Part shown: piece by piece, positions 58,578 through 64,000 of the stretch | Position numbering within the stretch: the stretch's first letter is position 1 | How the letters are laid out: each line of letters opens with the position of its first letter | NCBI GenBank assembly: GCA_033064195.1 | Contig: JARBJD010000099.1 | Location: 124,001-188,000 of the forward strand | Length of the DNA stretch: 64,000 nucleotides | From: Blattamonas nauphoetae | Lineage: Eukaryota > Preaxostyla > Oxymonadida | Reading direction: 5' to 3' | Notes under the pieces: generated by a model | Database searches by the model: none | What the model saw: only the letters and a program-made list of their open reading frames with translations | Told to the model about the DNA's origin: nothing | Translations under genes and position numbers: made by a program

Positions 58578-59628
58578 AGACCTGACAATGATGATAAAAA
58601 CAATGTAGGGCCATCAATGCCCCTCGAACAAGGAGCTCCTCCCTCTCAAGACGAAATTGCTCGGTGGTCCACATATCTCTCTTCATGTGGATTCTCCATT
58701 GTTAGCTCCAGATATCAACGCTTTGACTCTGAATTTAAAGGTCGTTCTGTTCAATGGAAAGGCACCATCAAATCAATTGATTCCAATATTCTAACAATTG
58801 TAATCGATCATAAGGACGATCTTTCATTCTATCCTGATATTGCCCTCTTTGCTCGTCGTCCGACAATTCAATCAAATCAAGATAGAATCAAAGTCGGAGA
58901 ACAATTGGAATTCCGCGCTAAGTTTCATTCAATCCGTCTGTCCAGCATATTCATCCATTTTTTTAGCTTCTGAGATGACAGGGAGCATCAATATGATCCT
59001 GTCTGCAAGAAATTCTTCTCAATCCGAAACACTCTCAATAAGTTACGAGGATTTCGTCAAAACCATATTTACTGATCTTCCTGATGAACCACAGCAAGCA
59101 TTCTGTGATTCATGGAAAGGAAAACCTCTTTCAATTTCTGGTTCTGTAGCGAAAGTGGACAAACCTCCAGCGGGAGTTGCGCCTGCAGCCAAATTAATCA
59201 TAAACCCCTCTGATGGGTACGCATCGACAGACAAAGTTGCTGTAGTGATTCCAAATCGACACTACTCACTATTTTCTCAGATCGAACAACTTGAGCCAAA
59301 CACAACATTCACGTTCGATGGAATCCTTGCAGAAAGAAGAAATGAGCATAGGATCGTTGTTGAATCTGTGAAAATTCTTAAGCCAGGAAATAAACCACTG
59401 GAATCATCTCAATCTATTACAGCAAACTTTTCACAGATCCGAAATCGCTTTCGTGAATCGGAAGCTGCAAGGCCACTCGCACCAGCATTTCGTGGTCCCC
59501 TCAAAAAACAACCTTCGTCTTCGGCTCTCGTTGCTTCTCCATCCGCTCCAAAGCCACTGGAGATAAATGTGGACTACAAAGACAAAGGAAGCGTTTCGTC
59601 AATTCGAAATCATTTTGAAAAAACTTGA
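58575..59628 (+). CDS. Hypothetical protein with two OB-like units
   Basis: Exons 58575-58935 and 58967-59628 (31-base intron); 340 residues, or about 326 from the ATG near 58618. Two segments share a pattern: FDSEFKGRSVQWKGTIKSID, then ILTIVIDH, PDIALFARR, VGEQLEFRAKFHSI; and FCDSWKGKPLSISGSVAKVD, then KLIINPSD, KVAVVIPN, LEPNTTFTFDGILAE. Strand order and spacing resemble OB folds, as in nucleic-acid-binding or Wolframin-type OB domains, but I cannot name a family. The tail (about 60 residues) is Ser/Pro-rich and ends SSIRNHFEKT, echoing FSQIRNRFRE about 65 residues earlier. No signal peptide. It is convergent with the TKL kinase. Confidence 0.65.
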
Positions 59629-59799
59629 CTGGTCTCCATCTCACTCATATTCTGTTCTAACGTTGTTTCCTTCTTTCTTTTCATTGCACTATTGTTTGTC
59701 TTTACGTTTGAATCGAAAATGACCAAACAAGAAGGCTTGGGAATGAAAACATAATCAAGATTAACAAAAATGAAAAGGGTACATGATGTGGAAGGTTGC

Positions 59800-61158
59800 C
59801 TATTCGTCCACTTTCATTGCTTCCAGTCTTCTCACAACATCCTGAATGGAGGGGCGAACTGCTTGGTCTTTGTCCCAGCATTCTGTCATAAGAGTGACAT
59901 ATTCCTCAATAACATGATCAGGAAGGGTTTCAGGAATATCTGGACGAAGATTGTTATCCAGAACATTGTTAATCACCCACATAACAGCTTTTCCTTGATA
60001 GGGAACTTTTCGTGTGAGTATTTCCCACATGACAATAGCATAACTGTTGTAAAAGAAAGGAGATGTTGATGATACATAATACAAAGTGATTGAGGAGAAA
60101 ACTGCAGACCTATACACATCGGCTGAGCACAGGTACTTTTTCTTATCAAGAACCTCGGGGGCTGTCCAATGTGGTGTTCCGACAACAGGGTCTGATCTCT
60201 TAGGATCTTGTGTGTCTTCTGGTTTTGAAAGACCAAAATCGGAAAGCTTTAGTGTCCAATCCTTGTCAATCAGAACGTTTCCAGACTTTATATCTCTGTG
60301 TGTGATGGGTGGTTTCATGGTGTGCATGTACCACAATCCTTTCGCAATATCCAACGAGAATTGTCGAGTATGCTTCCATCGAATTGGACGACGTTGATCA
60401 TGCAAAAGTTCATGAAGGGAGCCGTTTCTCATGAAAGGCATCACAATGTAGTATGGTTTAAACCCAACTCCAACGAGACTAATCAAGTTATTGTGATGAA
60501 GTTTTGAGATCAGATCTGTTTCGACAAGGAAGTTCTCAAGTTCGCCTGGTGGAAGGGTTGGTTTCATTTTTTTGACTGCAACCTTTGAATCGGCCCAGTC
60601 GCATGTAAAAACGTCAGCGAAACCACCACTAGCAAGATGCTTTGGATTCAGGAGTTGGCTTTCATCGATCTTTCTGAAGAATAGACGATCGCAGATTCGT
60701 TGACCTTCGTCGCTCAACTGGACATTATTAAATTTGTCTGCACTATCGCCAGAGCCAACGTGTTTTCCTTTAACACCTCCTCTGTCTCCTCTGTCACCAC
60801 CTCCTCCAACGCCACGCTTCCCCTTCTTTCGGTTCTGGTCCTCGTCTAGATCGAATACGCCTCCCTGCCGATTTCGTTCCCAATCTATTTCAAGTTCTTT
60901 GAGAATTTCATCAGTCACCTTGTGCTTTTCCATGTAGAATTGGAAGACATGGGGCCTGAAACGCGACGTAAATTGTCTGAATTTGAAGAAAACGATCAAG
61001 AGCGTGAGTATAAGTGCGCTTCCCATAATGAAGATAGGTTGTTGAGGGGGAATATAGGTGGTTGGGTCGAAGTCATCCGAAAGAGTCTCAACAATGTAAG
61101 ACGGATAACCAGACATAGTGATGACTTGACTGATGGGATGATCGGATCCAGTTTCCAT
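59800..61158 (-). CDS. Single-pass membrane TKL protein kinase
   Basis: Exons 60110-61158 and 59800-60043 with an in-frame 66-base intron; 430 residues. An N-terminal segment of about 38 residues is followed by one membrane helix (PIFIMGSALILTLLIVFFKF), then a basic/Gly-rich juxtamembrane part (GVGGGGDRGDRGGVKG) and a tyrosine-kinase-like domain: LASGGFADVF, VAVKKMK (Lys), HRDIKSGNVLID, KLSDFGLSK, GTPHWTAPEVL, DVYSYAIVMWEILTRKVPYQ and WDKDQAVRPSIQDVVRRLE. All catalytic residues are present. Removing the intron restores DVYSYAIVMWE, the usual DV(Y/F)S(Y/F)G.vlWE block. Start ATG 61158 is the first in frame after the upstream stop. The ligand-binding part is too small for a classic receptor. 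Confidence 0.82.
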   Translation of the reverse strand: METGSDHPISQVITMSGYPSYIVETLSDDFDPTTYIPPQQPIFIMGSALILTLLIVFFKFRQFTSRFRPHVFQFYMEKHKVTDEILKELEIDWERNRQGGVFDLDEDQNRKKGKRGVGGGGDRGDRGGVKGKHVGSGDSADKFNNVQLSDEGQRICDRLFFRKIDESQLLNPKHLASGGFADVFTCDWADSKVAVKKMKPTLPPGELENFLVETDLISKLHHNNLISLVGVGFKPYYIVMPFMRNGSLHELLHDQRRPIRWKHTRQFSLDIAKGLWYMHTMKPPITHRDIKSGNVLIDKDWTLKLSDFGLSKPEDTQDPKRSDPVVGTPHWTAPEVLDKKKYLCSADVYRSAVFSSITLYYVSSTSPFFYNSYAIVMWEILTRKVPYQGKAVMWVINNVLDNNLRPDIPETLPDHVIEEYVTLMTECWDKDQAVRPSIQDVVRRLEAMKVDE

Positions 61159-61235
61159 ATCTTCACATACATAGTAACTAAGAACATGTTTTGGAGAGAA
61201 TGTTGATATAACAATGCCAGGATGAAACGAAGAAA

Positions 61236-63947
61236 TCAAATTAAATAAAATCCATGACGTCGTTTGACTTTCTCTTTGAATTCCATGCTCTCAAACTCCA
61301 TGATACCTCCTGTTGCCTCCTGCGTCTGGACGACGCTATACGTCTCCTGTCCAAGGATGTTGTTCATCCAAGTCACACTGATGAGAGAGCGCGGTTGTTT
61401 CTGTGGGCGAGCGAGGACGACTGAGCTGACATCCCACAGTTCATCAATCACAGAGCGGCAGAAGAGGATATTCCAACTGAAAGACTCCGGCTGTGTGGAG
61501 AGGAGTGGTGGAATTTTCTGATGTCTCCCATACTTGGCTTGGTCGGCCTTGATCGCCTTGGAGAGTGGATGTGCCCCACTCGACGCATGCTCCTGCTGAC
61601 CAGCACCATAAGTCCCTGACGAGCCGTCGCTGGTGTCAGAGTGGAGGCAGAGCGATGAAGGAGTGTGTAGGAGAGGTGCTGACTCTGACAGCTTTCCCCG
61701 TGCAAACGGATCGTCGGCCAGTGTAACCCCTGCCGACCCTGCGTCCTTCTCGTCGGGGCGGGTGAGGATGCCGCCGAGCGAGTGGAGGGAGTAGGGGTAC
61801 CCCTCGGCGTACCCGTCCATCCAGTCGTAGCGGAAGATGTCGCACACAACGTCGGTGCACACTGTGCCGTCGGTGTCGAGGAGGATGTTGTTGTAGAGGC
61901 AGTGCGGCATCGAGTGGACAGAGTGCACGAGGAGAGACGAGTCGGCGTGGATGGTGTTGACCAGATTCGGCGGGGACGGGAAGAAGACGGGGTCTTTGTT
62001 CTCTGCAGCGAGAAAGTTGGTGAGCGTTGCTTCATCTTTCTCTTCTTCAGCCTTCTTTGCAGTGGCACTCTCTTCTGCTTCCTTCTGCTCCTCCTCTTTC
62101 TTCCGCTCCTCTTCAGCCTTCTTCTCGGTCTCTTGCTCGAGTGGAGCTGGAGGCTCGTCTTCCTTGCTCTCCTCTCTCGCAACATCCTCCGAAGGCTTTG
62201 CGGGGTGGCGCAGCTCGTCGAGGAAGAGTGCAGAGTATCTGTTCTCCTCCTCCTTCTTCTCCTTCTTCTCCACTTTCTCGTTCAGCACCGAGTCGTACAG
62301 GGCCGGTTGCGAGACTGGCACGGCTACCTCAGCCACTCCCTTTCCCCCACTCCGCTCGCCCAGCCTGATCACCTTGATGGCTTCTCGCATCGGTTGCACG
62401 CCTGTGCGTGTGTCTGTGTCAAATGGAGGAGACGCACGCGAGTTGAAGATATTCCATCTATCCATCGAGTTCTCGATGTGGTCACATTCTGTGTCGGGCA
62501 CAGCAGCTATGGCGGCAGTCTGCAGATCACAGTCCTGGAAGAGGCGAGTGATGTGCTTGAGGAGGGTGGTGAGGCCGGTGTCTATCTCGTCGAGCTATCG
62601 TCGACAGAAGAGGGAGAGAAGGGATGAAGAGAAGTGAGAGAAGGGATGAAGAGAGGCGAAGACAGACCATCGTGGTGCACGCATTCTCGTCGAAGTGTTT
62701 GGGTTGGCAGGCGACGATGAAGGACAGCGAGAGGCTGCCCAGTGAGTGGACAACGAGAACACGGGACGACAGTTTTGAGCGGTTTGACGTGAGCATCTCT
62801 TGTTCCAGTTCGGCATCGCGCTGTCGCTGCTTCTCTTCCGCTTCTGCCCTCGCTTCTTTCTCCTCCTGCGTCTCTTCCCTCTTCTCCGAAACCGTCTCGG
62901 GATCAGAAGGGGTAGGATCCTGATCTGGAGTCCTGTCCTCGACGGAGTGGCGCCCCTGCTGGTTCATGTCCACCAACAGAAGAGCGTTGTCCACCTCATC
63001 GTCGCTCTCCACAAATCCATCGTCGTCGTCCTCGTCGCCGAGTGTCTCAATGATCTCGACAATGTTGTCCACAAACAGCTGCTGCTCTTTGGAGTGCCGG
63101 AGGTCCTCCTCCATCAGCATCTTCTCCACTGCATACGACCCGCGCTGTCGACGCGTCATCTCCTTCCGCTTCATCGCCTCGCTCTCCACAAGTGCAGTCC
63201 ATCCGTTCAGCTCCGTCCCAAACATGCGCTTTGAAAACTCGGCTGCGAGCACCCATTCTGTCTCGCGAGTCAAGAAGACTTCAAATCGCTCGTTTGACTG
63301 TTCGTTGAGCTTAATTTTGGAGTGCGCTGTGAGCCCGAAGCCGGACGGGTTGTTCAAGTTGGTATCCTGATAATTCACAGTGTCTGAGGATTCGTTGGTT
63401 TGTTTTTCCAGATAGAAATCAACAATGGACAGTTTCTCGGACTCTCTTCCGAGTGATATCTGAAGGAGGATGAGGCGCGTGAGGGTTTCGTCGAGGTGGG
63501 TGCAGACAACGCTGAATGATAATCAAAAGAGAAATGATCAAACCTGGAACCATAACTGATAAGACCTCCATAGATTGGGATTGTTGTTGATGTTTCAAGT
63601 GTATCCAGGAGTTGGGAGGCGTCGAGAAAGAAGCGTTTTCCTTGCTAATTTACGGAATATATGGATGATAAAAAGGAAAGAACATACAGAGGGAAGTGGT
63701 GTATACGGAATTGGCTGGAAAGTTTGTGAAATACTGTCAGGATAGCAGATAAAGAGGAGTGATAATAAGCGTTTGCCCACGTCCTTCATTGTAAGGTTAA
63801 ATAATTTGTCGTTATTACAACACGCATTCCGGACATCAACAATGGATCGATAGTAGAATTGAAAATAGTCCATAAGAAGATTGTGAGCTCCACGAACTGT
63901 GATTTCTGGAATTGTAGATTCCATGCCAAGGAAGAAATAAACTCCAT
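61236..63947 (-). CDS. CCZ1: CCZ1/longin-family trafficking protein (5' end missing)
   Basis: Exons 63688-63947, 63544-63644, 62668-63511 and 61236-62594; more exons must lie beyond the window. The best likeness is to CCZ1: AHNLLMDYFQFYYRSI, PIPYTPLPSQGKRFFLDASQ, TLETSTTIPIYGGLISYGS and VVCTHLDETLTRLILLQI follow the CCZ1 order SFFPLDKMTYLKIQSF...IVKYTAFLYNDQLIWSGL...DDMRILYKYL. With MON1, CCZ1 is the exchange factor that loads Rab7 on late endosomes. This protein has large acidic insertions (GDEDDDDGFVESDDEVD and a Glu/Lys coiled stretch) and is longer than animal CCZ1. INTU, FUZ and HPS4 are relatives and cannot be excluded. The C-terminus (VKRRHGFYLI) lies 77 bases upstream of the TKL kinase start. 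Confidence 0.55.
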
Positions 63948-64000
63948 CTGAAATTCGAATTGAGATTTTATATTGTGTGGTTGTTATAAATTCGGGGTAT
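63948..64000 (-). other. Probable intron at the window edge, CCZ1-like gene
   Basis: The sequence upstream of the last visible exon is AT-rich and ends in a good acceptor (aatttcag on the minus strand), so it is probably intron. The frame is also open through it, so an exon reading is not excluded. Confidence 0.45.

Noticed and set aside
1-64000. Alternative genetic code (TAA/TAG read as glutamine), known in some oxymonads.
   Set aside because: Frames end at family-typical positions with TAA, TAG and TGA alike, e.g. TAG in the F-box and RSPH4/6 genes, TAA in proteasome beta-4 and MCM5, TGA in tryptophanase.

Overview
The window is nuclear DNA of a flagellated single-celled eukaryote. Genes sit on both strands almost without gaps, and nearly all are cut by GT-AG introns, most of them only 30-60 bases long. 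TAA, TAG and TGA all end reading frames, so the code is standard. Radial-spoke and microtubule-inner-protein genes show that the cell builds motile cilia. A bacterial-type tryptophanase carrying spliceosomal introns points to an anaerobic protist. My best guess is an oxymonad (Preaxostyla, Metamonada) with the standard code, such as Blattamonas or Monocercomonoides. The species is inference; the eukaryotic nature and intron style are seen directly. I found no rRNA, tRNA, transposon, viral relic or CRISPR.

Layout. 1-2.5 kb: an orphan 3' end and an F-box protein. 2.6-8.1 kb, minus strand: ribosomal protein eS24, a U1A/U2B''-type snRNP protein, and the ciliary genes EFHB and RSPH4/6. 8.1-17.6 kb: an EF-hand protein, DCAF7/WDR68, an Ig-like orphan, a PKA regulatory subunit, a zinc-ribbon orphan, a Qc-SNARE and a lysophospholipid acyltransferase. 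17.9-30.3 kb, plus strand: an Spg1/Tem1 GTPase, FKBP15-like, glutamyl-tRNA synthetase and a large RasGAP protein. 30.4-40.3 kb: a TPR protein, a CCCH zinc finger protein, a small secreted orphan, tryptophanase, a YAK1/HIPK-type kinase and MCM5. 40.5-50.1 kb: a giant MROH1-like HEAT protein, proteasome beta-4 and a second YAK1/HIPK-type kinase. 50.1-64 kb: a small orphan, a SAPS-domain PP6 subunit, a membrane-anchored papain-like protease, a Polo-like kinase, a tandem OB-like protein, a membrane TKL kinase and a CCZ1-like protein that runs off the window.

Most genes are housekeeping or signalling. Several bear on cell division (MCM5, Polo-like kinase, Spg1/Tem1 GTPase), on cilia (EFHB, RSPH4/6, possibly the EF-hand gene sharing the RSPH promoter) and on endosome or phagosome traffic (SNARE, CCZ1-like, FKBP15-like, MROH1-like, cathepsin). 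There is no operon-like system. The oddest things are the intron and gene architecture: in-frame 3n introns, micro-exons, one likely GC-AG intron, and start codons of divergent genes 28 bases apart or even overlapping. Some proteins also have lost or altered key parts: a PKA regulatory subunit without a docking domain, a protease without a propeptide, a GTPase without the catalytic glutamine and an FKBP-like domain without its active-site residues. Exon coordinates were worked out by hand from reading phase and protein-family similarity; no transcript was available.
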